This document shows, piece by piece, positions 34,801-45,995 of a DNA stretch of 64,000 bases; the stretch's first letter is position 1, and each line of letters opens with the position of its first letter. Both the position numbers and the translations under genes were made by a program. The stretch is from assembly GCA_036023115.1 (NCBI GenBank), contig JAYKKT010000064.1, forward strand, positions 2,653,001 to 2,717,000, written 5' to 3'. Source of the stretch: Brasenia schreberi (Eukaryota; Streptophyta; Magnoliopsida; Nymphaeales; Cabombaceae). The notes beneath the pieces were generated by a model. That model had not been told where the DNA came from. It did no database searches and saw only the letters and a program-made list of their open reading frames with translations.

Positions 34801-37800
34801 ATTTCATAAGATCGTAAACAATCAAAAACATTTAGTTCTCTCGGTTTATTGAGTAGGGATTTCACAACTTCACTATTTTAGGGTTCACGTTACATGACTT
34901 CCATTGAGTTGAACATGATCAATGTGTGTGAGGCTTAACTCAATCTGTGAAGTGAGAAATGAATCTCATGCATTAGTTAAAAAGCTAGTCTCCAATAAGA
35001 GAAAAAGGGGACATCATCAAGTAATAATATCACATCATTGAGGTGTCATAGACTCAATAATCAAAGAAATGGAGCTCTTTGTTTTGCTCACATATGAAAA
35101 TTAGCAAATATGACAACTACATGTACAAAGATAGCAGTTTGTTAATTTTGATATATTACATGAGTGGATTATGGAAGATAACGAAGAAAATGCACTCCTA
35201 AGTCCTAACTGAAGAAGACATTGCACGAATTAATTTGAAGTGCAACAGTATCATCAAGGAGAAGATGAAGATTATTTAGTTAATGATCCTGATACAAATT
35301 TATAATATGTAAAATATAAATGTATTTCATTTTTTGATTTAAAATATATAATTTTGGATGCAATTGTTCAATATTAAATGTTCAATTTGTGCTAAACTTT
35401 GCATTATCTGAATTTAAAGCAATTACCAGATTTTTCCAAAATTTTCCAGAATTTTCTTGATTTTTTTTCGGATTTTTACTAATTTTATTGATTTTTTAAA
35501 TAATTTTTATTGTTTTTTAATATTAAAGTACGATACGATACAATACGCTCGTATCGTGGAGCCCAGCGATACGCGATACGATACGCGTCAGATAACACTG
35601 GCTGCGGCTGAAGCACTGTAAGAGGTGGTATGTCGAACGTGATCTTCTAGGATGTATAAGCCTCTATTGAGTCTACCATGATCAAAGATTTTCCTCGTCT
35701 TCAGATCCTGAAACACACATCTAGTAGGATTAAATGTTACACTAGAGTTCATAGTACGAGTTAATGAATTGATTGAAAGGAGATTTATAGGAAAATTAGG
35801 AACATGATAGACTGATTTTAAGTCTAAAAAACATGAAGGTACACTTCCTTGTCCAATCATATAAGAGTATGAACCATCTGCTAACTTAATCAGCTCCTTT
35901 TTTTGAAGGAATCTGTATTCTGAAAAGTATGATGACTCTCCTACCATATGATCTATTACACCTTAATCAATTATCAAAATTCTGGAATTAAAATGAGAAA
36001 GGTTGTTATCCTTTGCAGTATCAGTCGTCTATGCTACTGCGGCCTGAGCAGAAGATGGTTGAGATTGTGTAGATAATTTAGTTTCTAGGCCCTCTATCAT
36101 TTTAATAATCTCTTGAATTCCATCTGTACTAGGAGTTAGATTTTCTGCAACATTAACAGAGTAATTTTGATTTCTATAATAATCATGTTTACCATGTAAT
36201 TCCCAACAGTTTTCTCTAGAGTGCCTTGATTTGCCACAATGAGAACATAAGTCTTTCCTTGTTATCATAATGAAATATGCCACATCCACATCCACGATTT
36301 TGTTGTCCACCTCTTCCACGATAATGTGAATTTTCGCCCCTTGTTTGAAGTGCATGTTGGTCTGTAATAGGATTGTTGTCTTTCTCAAGGTTTCTATCAT
36401 CTTCTTCCCTGATTAATAGTGAGTATGCTGTTCCCAGTGAATGAAGCTCTTCTCTGCCTAATATATTGAGTTTTATTGACTCAAATTCTGAATTTATACC
36501 CCACATAAGTCAAATACTTTATTCTTTTCAATTTCAATGGTTCTTTCAATGTTGCAAGAAGAACTCTTTATATTAGTATAATAAAGAAGTTCATCCCAAA
36601 GTCCTCGAAGATCTGCATAGTACTCACTTACAGAACGAGTTCCTTGTTTACATTTCCTCATCTTTTTTAAAATTTTATATTTTTTTGCCACATTCTTTTT
36701 TCTGGAATAAGCATCGGAAACTTCACAACAAATTTCATAAGCAGATTCAAGAAACATAAAAGTTTTTGCAATTGATGGGATCATAGACTGAAGTAACCAG
36801 GATGATATTAATGCATCTTCTCTTCTCCAAATAGGGTATTGTGCATCATGTGTATCTGGGCTCGGTGTTTGACCCATTAGGTGAGCCCATCTCCCCCTAG
36901 CTATAACAGCCAGTTCCACAGACTGAGACCACTCCAAGTAATTTCTGCCATCTAAATTCTCTGATTTTTTATTGGTGACATGCTTAGACATTATGAAAGG
37001 GTTTTGAACCATTTTTCCTTTACTTGCCATATATATCCAAATTCTAATAAAAGAATCAATATAGATCAGATTTCAAAAGTATAATCTGATTTAACCGATA
37101 AAGAGAAGATATCACGTGCATAAATGGATGAAATATGATTTATAGAAGTCTTTGCTGCAAAGGAGCCTTCAGCAACACCCCCCAAGATGGGGAAGACTCG
37201 TGGTATGGGAGTTGGGCGCAAGTTGATACCCACGGCAGGAGGCAGAAATGGGTTGAATCTCACTACTAAATGGACACGCAAAGGGAGAAGACTTTTGCAG
37301 GAAATCGACCTAAATTAATGGTGTCTGCCTTGCCACTTAGTTGTTGCAAACAACTCACCTTTCAACAAGGATTTCAGTTTGGATTCTTCCCAGAACTTTT
37401 AATCACCGTTCCAAGACAAAAACTTCTTCTTTTTAAGAAACAAACTGCTGATTTACTAGCCTTATAGGCTCTGGTACCATGATGATAGTAATATCATTAA
37501 TAGAAATGAGAAAAACTTACAGATATACCTCTAATCTGCCCCAAAATACAGGAAAACGTCCCCCTGTGACTGTCGTCTAGCCTCTTTTTCTTATCACTAT
37601 GTTTAACCCTAATCTACCTATTTATAAGTTGTCTAACTTGAATGACTAAACTACCCTTAATTATTCTTAAGTACTACTAAATAGACATAACCTACACGAA
37701 GACTCATAACGACACCTATAACATTCCCCACCACTATCTATCGAATTTCAACCTAGCCACAACATACTCTCGTTGCAAGTTGTGGATCACTTCTACATGA

Positions 37801-40800
37801 CGGCCATCCACCACCTCTCACCCTATTTACCACCCTCGTTGCCTCATAAGTCATAATCCCTCGCTAGACGCCCTCATCTTTTGCCTGGCCACAACCCATC
37901 TACCTTCTACCCTCCTTCATCTCCCCTTTCTCTCTTCGTCGTCTCAAGGGGCTCCGATTGTGTAGGGTCGACGTCAATCTCCATATCGAGCATCAACGAC
38001 TCCTGAGCCGGGAGGGCACCCTCGACACTTAGCGACTCAAAGATGGCCGAAGTGTTCGGCGAACCCTCCTCTTCGACCGCCATGCAACCACCACCACCAT
38101 CGGCTTGTCACTGACCTTGCTGCCGGCCACCACCTGCTAGCAACCACCATCGTCTTCTTCACCCTTAACCACCGCAAGCGACCCCATTGCAGACCACCAT
38201 CACTGAGAGCCAATCGTCGCCGCATCTCGTTGTCCAGAAATGCGAGCTGAATCACTACCTCGTCATGGCCATGCCAACATCGCGGTTATGATACCATGTA
38301 AGAAAACAGGTAAACTTCCTTAATTCATTTTATTGAATGATCAAATAGTCTATGTGTAATCAGCTACAAAAGGCTTGTAATTTATTGAATACAAGATAAG
38401 TATTTATAGGGAGAAATAGGAGAGAAAGCTAGCAACATTCATCCGCTGGTTGCTGAAGATAGCCCAACGGCCAGTAAAATAGCCGTTGGATCCCCTTGGT
38501 GGCCTTGGTAGTCTGGCTCGAGTGGCCTGGGTCTGCTGGGAGTGTGGGACCTGATTACAAACACAAACTTATGGGCCCTATTGGCCCAATCCTGTTACAT
38601 TTTAACAGTGTGGAGATGCCTTTTTTTCTCAAAATTCATGGCTGGTTCACCTCAAGGTGGACAGCTAATGGTGGGTTGGTCATTGGCTATGACAATTTGG
38701 ATTCCTTTTCTTTATTCTCTCAACTTCCCTTCATTCATCAACATATTGCATGATACGGTGACAGGAGCCTTGCCAGTTTCTTCTCTCTAGTAACACAGCT
38801 TAAGGTTTAGGCCGCCTTGCTTGACATCCTGAATGATTTTATGTTCCAGGCAATTAACCAAATTCACAATAACACTTTATCTTATAGAATAAATACTAAT
38901 CAAATTAATCCGTGAAAAATGCAATTCCATACTATTTGTGTTACGATACTGTAATTTCTTGCAATAATTTTCACATTATTGCAATCCTAGAGCAGACTGC
39001 TGTCAAATGCCATGGAAGTGCTCAACAACTTGCAGGATTGATCCCTAAATACATCAAGAAAACCGAGAAGTTAAAAGTATCATTTAGTTGACACTGATGA
39101 TATAAAGTACATCAATGGTTGGGGTTTGGGAACTCCATAAGGCCAAACAGGTATTTGAATTTTCTCCTCTATATATTCAAATGGGAGGGTGGGGAGAGCT
39201 TCTCCAACAGCTATCTCAACTAGCCTTCGGAGCTCTAACAGCTGGTTGACGTAGCTTTCGAGTCTTAATCACTATGTTTCCTTTAAAAAAAACATGCAGG
39301 GAAAGAAGGAAAAGACACTGCCGTATTGAATGAAAACCTAAAAATCCTAATCCCAATAAAAATGCTCATAAGGAAGATAATTCAAAGAAGAGTTGCTTAC
39401 ATATGAGCCTACTTAAATCCTAACAGAGACAACTCCAGAAATCATCCTTCCTGATGCAGTGTTACCCTTGAGTCGTATTCTCCAATCTTATTTTAACCCA
39501 CCCAAATCTTGGTTGTCAAGAACGTGGATGATGTCAAGTACTATGTCGACAATCATGATAAGAAAGAAAACCCAGATAATACTTGGTTTGGTTAAGATCA
39601 CTGCTTGTTCAGAGGTTAAGCCAAGGCAAGAAAGAGAGAATAACATACTTTCTTTACATAGTGCCATAGTTCTTCCATTATGATGCTGAACTAATAGTCA
39701 ATTTTCTCTCTTTGCCTTTTCAAGATACGTGGTTCAATTCCCCTTCTTTGGGAGCAGATTGTGGATCTGAGTTACAAACCAAAGCTTAACATAATTAATC
39801 ATGTGGAAACAGTATGTTTTTTCATATACTTTTTGTTGTTGCAATTTTGAAGCAACTGCAGTTATGCTGATATCTTAATGTTTTCAAGTTTTGGCAGTCA
39901 AAGGTTGTGGAACGCCATTTTAGTGATCTTGCTCAGAGATACGGCTCGATCTTGGTCATTGACCTGACCGATAAGGTGTGTCTCTTTCAGTAGATTTTGG
40001 ATGCAATAGCTCTTATCAATCAATTGACCTGTTGATTGCAGTTACACTCTTCTTTTCTTCTGTATTAGTATGCATAATAACTTAATGTCTGTAGGACTGT
40101 AAGTAATAAAAGATCTGTTGCTGCGTTCATTTTAAGGCTGTGCATCGTTCCGATTTCTTTAAGTAATGGGAGACTAGAGTGAGGATTTGGTGCTTAATAA
40201 AGTGTTTTATGTTGGAGTGTAAAAGAAAAGTGATTGTAGTATTAGATGTTCAAATAGTTAATTCATAGTCATCTTGTCAATAATTATACTGTTACAATTT
40301 TGCTAGAACAAATGACTAAAAACAGTATCCAAATAGAATGGATAGGATAACTTTTCATTGCAACCTCCCTTGAGGAATTTCTCCCATTTTAGTTCAGCTT
40401 ATGATGCTCTGACTAATTTTGCGTCAGTTTCTGTTGCTTTCAGCATGGAGATGAAGGCATGTTAAGTTCTGCATTTGCAACAGAGATGAAAAACCTTTCT
40501 CATTTGAGGTGACTGCAGACAGTTTGTTTTACGTTATTTCCTGTATATATGTAATAGTACACCAGAAACACTACAGAGATATTTATCTTATTTTAGTCGC
40601 TGGAGTGGCTTAACATGTTTCTCCCATTCACATTTTTGTCCTAGCTTTCGTGGCAGTGAATTAGTGGTGCAACAGTCCGTGATTGATTGCTTCTGACATG
40701 GTTATGGTGTCTGCAGGTATATTTCTTTTGATTTCCATCAGAACTGTCAAGGAGAAAATTTCAGTAATTTGCAACCTCTATATGATCAAATTGCTGAGGA

Positions 40801-43029
40801 TGTGGAGAATCAAGGGTAATATTGTTTGCCATCTTGGACACTGGACTGCAAGGCTTTATTATAGTTAATGTTTAATATAGATGTGCAGTAATATAATATT
40901 TTATTTGCCAGCTGAGCAGATATTTCTTTGCAACTCCAGCAGAGATTGTTTCAGAGCAGAATGGCATTATCAGGACCAACTGCATCGATTGCCTTGATCG
41001 GACAAATGTTACTCAAGTATGTCTTCTCTTTCTCCAGAAGCAACACTCTACAAACTTCTACTAAAAATACCATGGGTTGATTTACATATGTTTCACTTTG
41101 AGACTATGTTTCTGGACTACTTTGTTTGACACAGTCCATGCCTGGATGTATATTAAACTTTTATTTGCTATTTATGAGATGAGTTGTACAAGAAATTATG
41201 GTACTTCTCAAATTATGGCAATGCCACTTCCCACTGTTTCTTTGGATAACCTTAGCGGCATGACTCCTTTTTCTACTGCTATGGATTTGGCTTTCCTTGG
41301 TATCCTGAGGTTTCACCAAGATTTGAAGCATGTCTCTGTGGCATGACACAACGTTATGATAAGAGGCTCTTATGGCAATGTTTTCTTCATGTGTCATTTG
41401 ATTGTGGTGTTGGAATATCTCTTGCTTCTAGTAGTAACCGCCTTCTATAGTCAGTATACATTAATCCCATCACTAGGGTCAAGACAGTATTAGAAAGCAG
41501 ACGCTCTCTTTTTGTGCTTCACACTGGTTGTTTGCGTAGCTTTCACATGGAATTGACTAACCCTTGCCTAGGACTACATGTTGTGAGAGACCTAAATCTG
41601 GGACTTCTTTTTATCCTCTAAGAATTTCCTTAATGTTGGTTTAGAGTGGGATATTTGAAGACAGTATCGAAAGACATTTCCATTTTCCAAATTTCTGGCC
41701 TTGTTTCTTTTTCCAGAGTGGTTGGGGACGTTACACTCTAGTATTCTGCAAGACCATCTTACCCCATTTGTTTTGATACTGTTAAGCTGGGGCCAAACAG
41801 GACTCTGCAAGCGCAGAAAATCTGGTGATGATATTTGGCAACCTTACTGTTTTTATTCTTTTGCAGTGCTTCTTAGCGGAAAAGTCGCTGAACTTACAGC
41901 TACAAAGGATGGGATTGTTTTTGCCAACCGATTGCATATCCCAACATCCTGATATGTATGAAAAGTTCAAAATAGGTAGGTTCCGTTGTAAGTGCTATGA
42001 TAAGAAAAACTTTGTTGCATATGTAATGTCTTCCATGTCTTGGCAGCATGGGTTGAAATGGGTGATGATATCAGTCTGCAGTATGCTGGTTCATATGCAT
42101 TAAAGCGTGATGTGGTCAGGTATTGTGGGAATGCTTCTGGTGCTTGTTCAACTCCATGGAACTTATTTGGTTAAGATCTGTCAATTTATTTTCTGCTTCT
42201 TTCCCCTCATTCGCCGCCAAGTACATTCATGCATGTATATTTACCAGATATGGAAGGCAGACTCTACCTGGGTTGATTAGTGATGGAATCAGTGCCTTGT
42301 CCCGTTATTATTTGAACAATTTTCATGATGGCATTCGCCAGGTATCCTGTGTCTTTGAAATTTTATTTGCCTAAGCTGCACTTTTAGAGCTTCTGTGCAT
42401 CATTTTATTTCCTTTTCGTAGTAAAGCTATGCTTTATTGATATCTTGCTATTTCACTTCTTAACTCACTTATGTTGAATGAGAGTAAAAAGAAGCCAAAG
42501 CTATCCGGATTTGCTTGTGCTAATCTGTTATTTAATGAGGTTTTCAGGATGCCATGGACCTCATCAGTGGCCATTATACAGTCAGCCCAAGTAATCCATC
42601 TCCATTTCAGCCGAGTGGGTTTGATTCATTTTCGGTGTGCATTCTTCCTATCTTCACCATAATTTCCATATTATTCCATAATATTATCGCATCATATTAA
42701 CTAATCCTGTTCCACAATATTCATCTTTTCTGTGCTGATGATTTCTTTGATTCACAGTATCTACCAGTGGCATCAGTCGTCATCATGGGTGGTGTTACAT
42801 TGACCTCATTCACAATTAATCAAGGTCGTGCCTGTTCTTGAGTTTTTTCAAATTAATGCTCGGATTCATTAACCTTATTCTATAAACTTACTTTTCGATA
42901 GCTGGACGACAAGCACAGCACTACATCTCTTCAGTACTTTGGGCTGGATTGACTGCTGGGGTGCTGGCTCTGGTGAAGGCCAATGGGAGGTACTTCTGTT
43001 CGAGACCTCGATTGTGTGGTCTTCTATAG
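19874..43029 (+). CDS. SAC8: SAC8-type phosphoinositide phosphatase (20 exons, 593 codons)
   Basis: Exons: 19874-20039, 21400-21474, 22492-22619, 22759-22850, 23061-23118, 24666-24722, 25738-25771, 25871-25951, 26023-26129, 39725-39811, 39898-39975, 40444-40508, 40717-40815, 40920-41016, 41867-41975, 42047-42119, 42248-42341, 42548-42634, 42758-42824, 42902-43029. All phases agree. SAC-domain enzymes remove phosphates from phosphoinositides such as PI4P on endomembranes. Seen: [14 protein letters not shown], the [23 protein letters not shown] block, and the catalytic C-x5-R-T loop [14 protein letters not shown] (Cys about 397, Arg about 403). The C-terminus has two hydrophobic segments ([31 protein letters not shown]) that anchor the SAC6/7/8 subfamily. 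Length matches the plant subfamily (about 590). No break was found, so it is probably functional despite intron 9 (13.6 kb). Confidence 0.93.
22410..22452 (+). repeat. Partial copy of SAC8 exon 3 start within intron 2
   Basis: GGCAG followed by CCTATTTCCTTATGATAACTTCTAGAAAAAATG resembles the real acceptor and exon 3 start at 22486-22530 (CTGTAG, then GAACCTATGTGCTTGTGATAACTTCTAGAAAG). It lies about 80 bp upstream and looks like a decayed local duplication that includes a 3' splice site. Confidence 0.5.
24081..24206 (-). mobile_element. 126-bp insertion made only of the RTE LINE 5' head
   Basis: Read on the minus strand, it starts AACTCCACCC(ATG) and runs through CTTGCATGGCCGGTCCCAAG, GAGGAGGGTTATGTTAGGC and AACCAGCGTAAAACTTTGTC to CCATGGATTACAC. 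This matches the LINE 5' end and stops about 10 bp after the LINE start codon. The 11-bp duplication GAGGATGAGTT flanks it at 24070-24080 and 24207-24217. No LINE 3' end is present. It lies in intron 5 of SAC8. Confidence 0.85.
25772..25870 (+). other. U12-type AT-AC intron (SAC8 intron 7)
   Basis: The exon ends CAAGGAA and the intron begins ATATCCTG, the U12 AT-AC donor. It ends TTGCTTAACATTGTTAC, where TTGCTTAAC fits the U12 branch-site consensus (TTCCTTAAC) about 8-10 nt before the AC acceptor. Joining here gives [20 protein letters not shown], in register with the family (LIQGSFQ...). No GT-AG pair in this stretch gives both the right frame and this conserved QGSF sequence. Confidence 0.85.
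27121..27477 (+). pseudogene. LINE copy A endonuclease, C-terminal part
   Basis: The frame carries [21 protein letters not shown] and HLITYKSG of the LINE endonuclease. It ends at a TAA at 27475 just before IDYF, at the same place as in copy B. The N-terminal part (26640-27060) is frameshifted by a deletion. Confidence 0.85.
27458..29639 (+). pseudogene. LINE copy A reverse transcriptase, broken into three frames
   Basis: Segments 27458-28156, 28280-29101 and 29076-29639 hold the linker, the RT core and the C-terminal part. RT core words include [39 protein letters not shown] and FADD. The C-terminal part includes [16 protein letters not shown] and the end RIHVADPV. The RT Ala before Tyr in the DLEKAYD block is Thr here. 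Frameshifts near 28152 and a 75-bp loss near 29095 inactivate it. Confidence 0.9.
29857..31457. other. Interior of the outer LTR element, AT-rich, no gene
   Basis: The sequence is AT-rich with short repeated words (CAACAAAAG(T/G)(C/G)AA, AGTGACATATAGCCA twice near 30649 and 30784). At 30930-31330 it changes to a promoter-like stretch with a CT run. No polyprotein similarity was seen in any frame. Confidence 0.5.
31458..31701 (-). repeat. 3' LTR of the copia
   Basis: A 244-bp terminal repeat, CA/TG bounded, next to the polypurine tract at 31702-31710. Confidence 0.92.
31702..37030 (-). pseudogene. copia GAG-POL polyprotein remnant
   Basis: Minus-strand pieces in order: GAG (37030-36494, starting [12 protein letters not shown]) and a CCHC zinc knuckle ([14 protein letters not shown]) near 36230. 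Next comes the protease region (36000-35588), whose active-site Ser codon is a TAA stop (D-stop-GVIDHM, near 35965). Then follow integrase (34430-33948, with [22 protein letters not shown] and LRSDNGREY), RT (33130-32690, [15 protein letters not shown]) and RT/RNase H (32377-31750, [30 protein letters not shown]). Several frameshifts and stops occur, and a DNA transposon interrupts the GAG-pre-integrase region. Confidence 0.9.
34487..35600. mobile_element. hAT-like non-autonomous DNA transposon inserted in the copia
   Basis: The terminal inverted repeats are CAGTGTTATC and GATAACACTG. Inside both ends are clusters of CGTATCG/CGATACG words that pair with each other. The flanking 8-mers are ACTGCGAC and GCTGCGGC (6 of 8 alike), as expected for an 8-bp hAT-type duplication that has aged. 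The middle is very AT-rich and shows no transposase. The copia sequence continues on both sides, apart from a nearby one-base frameshift. Confidence 0.75.
37480..37723 (-). repeat. 5' LTR of the copia
   Basis: A 244-bp terminal repeat. On the minus strand its end, ATCATCA, is followed directly by the primer-binding site. Confidence 0.92.
37724..38296 (-). other. 5' leader of the outer LTR element
   Basis: GC-rich sequence next to the primer site at 38284-38296, with CCACCACC-type repeats and no recognised protein. It is interrupted downstream by the copia. Confidence 0.5.
38297..38607 (-). repeat. 5' LTR of the outer retrotransposon
   Basis: A 311-bp repeat that matches 26422-26532 plus 29686-29856. 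It shares AATTTATTGAATACAAGATA, TATAGCCCAACGG-type and GGGCCCTATTGGCCCAA words. Confidence 0.85.
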
Positions 43030-43587
43030 CATCTCCACGATTCCAGAACTTCCTTGCACTTCTTGGTAACAGCAAAAGACTCAAATTGAGGTTCTTCAAC
43101 TTCGATCTATAATTGCTCTTACTGCCACTGAGTTTTCTGGATCAATGAATTTTGACGTCTTCACCTATATTTATCACATCAAGTATCTCAGGCGAAGTTC
43201 TCCAGCTTTTGAGCTATTTCACACAAGTTGGAGATTGACGGCCGTCTTCCACCTTCACCTATATTTATGATGGCTTTACCGATGGACTGAACATAGATTT
43301 ACCCGAATGAACATTCACCGTGGAGAATATATGAATGAAGATGCCCTTAGACTTAGCATAACATCAGATATCAATACTGTGGTCAAACACGCTACTTGAA
43401 GCACCTCGGTAGTAAACTTATATGAAATGTAAATTACTGAACTTAATTTATTAAAATATTTCTAGTATTCTTGAACTTGAAATTTCGACAATATATATAT
43501 ATATATACACGTTTGACATCACGTACTATATAATGTCTTCTGCCATGTTGACCCTTAATTCTTTGTCTTCCTGCAATATGAGCTTAT

Positions 43588-43589
<2 letters not shown>

Positions 43590-43635
<46 letters not shown>
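43590..43635. repeat. (TA)n-(CA)n microsatellite
   Basis: About 33 bp of TA repeats are followed by a short CA run. Confidence 0.95.
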
Positions 43636-43770
43636 GTTTACAGGACTCCAGTTGCACACCCAGAGTATTGAACTCATGACCTTCAACTTGTGAATCCACC
43701 CCTAGATGCCTGCCAGGTTTGCTAAAAGGCTGTGCTGCACTTATCTGCTCCCTGTAATCTTCCAAAACTT
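43635..43770 (-). repeat. tRNA-derived SINE-like element
   Basis: On the minus strand, TTTTAGCAAACCTGGCAGG resembles an A-box and GGTCATGAGTTCAATAC a B-box. Downstream GGGTGTGCAACTGGAGTCCTGTAAAC parallels the 3' part of the element at 18310-18416 (GGGCGTGCATTTGGC...CTTTGTAAC). Confidence 0.55.
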
Positions 43771-45995
43771 CGGTCTACCATGCCCGCTCATACATTTTAC
43801 CTGTAAAATGTTTGGTAAGCCAAACCTGCTTTGAAGAAAGCAACAGAATGCTGTTGAATTGTAGCCAGAAAATCATCACCCTTGGTGTAAAAGGAGGCTT
43901 TCAGGGAGCCACCGATTTGCAAACAGCTACCTGCACTTGCCAACCGAAACTCTTTCCTTTATCTGTCTCATATCTGCTGTGGGCTTTCGTGCTCTGCTGA
44001 AATACACCACCGGTATCCGGAAGCCCAAAGGACACCGTAGGTTGGCCTAACATGGAGGGTAAAGCTCTTCACCGCCGCTCTTCTCCATTCACAGGGCTTG
44101 AACTCCAGACGTTTGCTTGGGGGTAGCAAGTGCAAGGCACAGCTTAGTTTTAACTGTGCAAGTATTCATATGCAAACCGTATTCGCAAAGGACCATGATG
44201 TGATAGGGGTATTTGCCAATCATCAAGTAATGCCCTATTTCTTATGATACGGGTGTGCCTCGTGTATCTTACCATCCATACAATGCAAATTTTGAATTAA
44301 TACTCCAAAACGTCGTTGTTATAGTATCATACCGTATGAAATGATACATGGGATGAACGAATTGAACATGGACTGTTTGTGACTTGTTTGAACAGGTGTA
44401 TCAAGTCGGGTTTCACCTGAACCTGCATAGACTGTTCGAGTTTGGCAACAAAATTGAATCGAAACCTGTTAGATCTTAAGTTGGATCCAGTACCAAACCT
44501 AGATCGGGATAAAAACAGCACCAGTTCACTTAAACTTACTGAACTAGTGTCAAAGACTCAAAGGTTACGGGCTTCTCGCTGTAAGAAAGAAGCACTATTT
44601 TCAGGTCATGGTTAATAATTTTCTTATAGGATCCATCTATGGTTAAAATCGAATAAAGCACTAGATATGAGCCTCGAATTAACTTCTTCGAATCATTCAG
44701 ATCTGGATCTAACTACGTCCGATGGAAGCAGGTTTGGATTCAACCCATTGACAAACTCCGGCTTTCGATCCAACCAGCAGGGTCACCTGGGTTTTCCAAC
44801 TTACCCTCGTGTCGCATCCCGTAGTAGGTTAACCCATGCAGGAAATGCACGAATTTGACGTATATCGTGTCCTGTCGGTCCAGTTCCTGTACATTAGATC
44901 CGAGTCAGGACCTGTTTGTCATTACTAAAACAAGGAACCGTTTCGCACCGACAACAGAGAGCACTCGGCGTTCTTGATACGCTCAGGGTTTCGAGGCGAT
45001 TGATGAATTTTCATCGAATAGGAAGCGAAGGGGGAAATTGGAGGGAAGAGAGAAAAGATGAACTCAGAGGTTCAATCCTTTCCCTTTCTCCAACACCATT
45101 TTCATTATGATTGGTTGCACGTAATCTTGTACCTTTTGGGTTTTCTTCTTCCTCTTCCGTATGTCTTTCAATTCCTTTGTGTTGAGCGGGATTTATACTC
45201 TTATGAGGGACTCAGTTGCTGGTGATTGAGTCTTTCTGAGATTGCGTGGTTATCTGTTGAATTCTCCTTTTCTTTGCTACTACTACTAGTTGTGGCTGTT
45301 GTTATTCTGGTCGTGATGCCTGCCTTAGAGGATCCGGGGAAGGGATGGGTTCTAATTCAAGGAAACCTAAGATGCTATCAACTGTTAGATACTTGAAATT
45401 CTTCTAATTTGTAATGGAATTTGATAATAAATGTCACTGTTATGGAGGTAATAAATGTTTGGAAAAAATACCCCATCTGAATCATTGTTCCAAACTTTGG
45501 ATGTTTGCCTGAATTCCTCGTATCACACCCTATTCACTTTCTAAGGAACAATGTGAATGTTTAGTATTTTCAAGATTAATTATGAAAATTTGAAACCGGG
45601 ATATTTTTCTCCCATGATATTTTCGTCGAGGTGAAGTTGGATTAGATAATGTGCCCTAACAGTTCAGGTAAGGCTTCTCAGAGTGGTAGAAAAGGGAAGG
45701 GGTTTCTTGTGATTTTAGAAAACGGGTTTGTGTTCATTGCAGTACATACTGTAGTTTGAATTGCAACAAGGAAGTTCCAAACCATTCCTTGGCAGCTTTC
45801 ATTGTCCACTTCAAGCGAAATTCTTGACAAACTTCTGAATCTCTCTACTGGTTGATTTGCTTCGTTAGTTTTGTAATGTCTAGAGAAGATCAATCTCGTT
45901 CTTTTATTCTCGACATTGAATCTGTGCCGGATAAAGGAGGAGGGTTGTGTTAAGCTTCCGACAGCCAGCGTAAAACTTCGTCGGATTTCTACAAC

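Larger units (their letters stand above)
31458..37723 (-). mobile_element. Ty1/copia retrotransposon with both LTRs, minus strand, inactive
   Basis: The two LTRs are each 244 bp (31458-31701 and 37480-37723), start TGTTATAGG and end ATCATCA. By eye they are about 92-93% identical, so the insertion is not recent. On the minus strand the 5' LTR is followed by TGGTACCAGAGCC, a primer site for initiator tRNA. GAGGGGAAG precedes the 3' LTR as polypurine tract. The order GAG, protease, integrase, RT, RNase H identifies copia. No clean 5-bp target duplication is left (TCCTA against TTCCC). Confidence 0.93.
26422..38607 (-). mobile_element. Outer LTR retrotransposon in SAC8 intron 9 (non-coding remnant carrying the nest)
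   Basis: Read on the minus strand, the 5' LTR is 38297-38607 (TGTTAAAATG to TTTCTTACA) and is followed by TGGTATCATAACC, a primer site for initiator tRNA. The 3' LTR is 29856-29686 plus 26532-26422, split by LINE copy A, and is preceded by the purine tract TTTGAGGAG. Flanking 5-mers are GTTTG and GTGTG, a probable target duplication with one change. Its own interior (29857-31457 and 37724-38296, about 2.2 kb) shows no polyprotein, so it is non-autonomous or heavily deleted. It was invaded by the copia at 31458-37723. Together with the LINE it makes up about 12.2 kb of the 13.6 kb intron. Confidence 0.75.
43030..45914. other. Spacer downstream of SAC8
   Basis: It begins with the SAC8 3' UTR. 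TA runs lie at 43492-43506 and 43590-43635, and a minus-strand SINE-like element at 43635-43770. Near 44090-44120 another GGAGTTCAAGCCC-like B-box occurs on the minus strand. No protein-coding similarity was recognised in 44160-45914. Confidence 0.55.
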
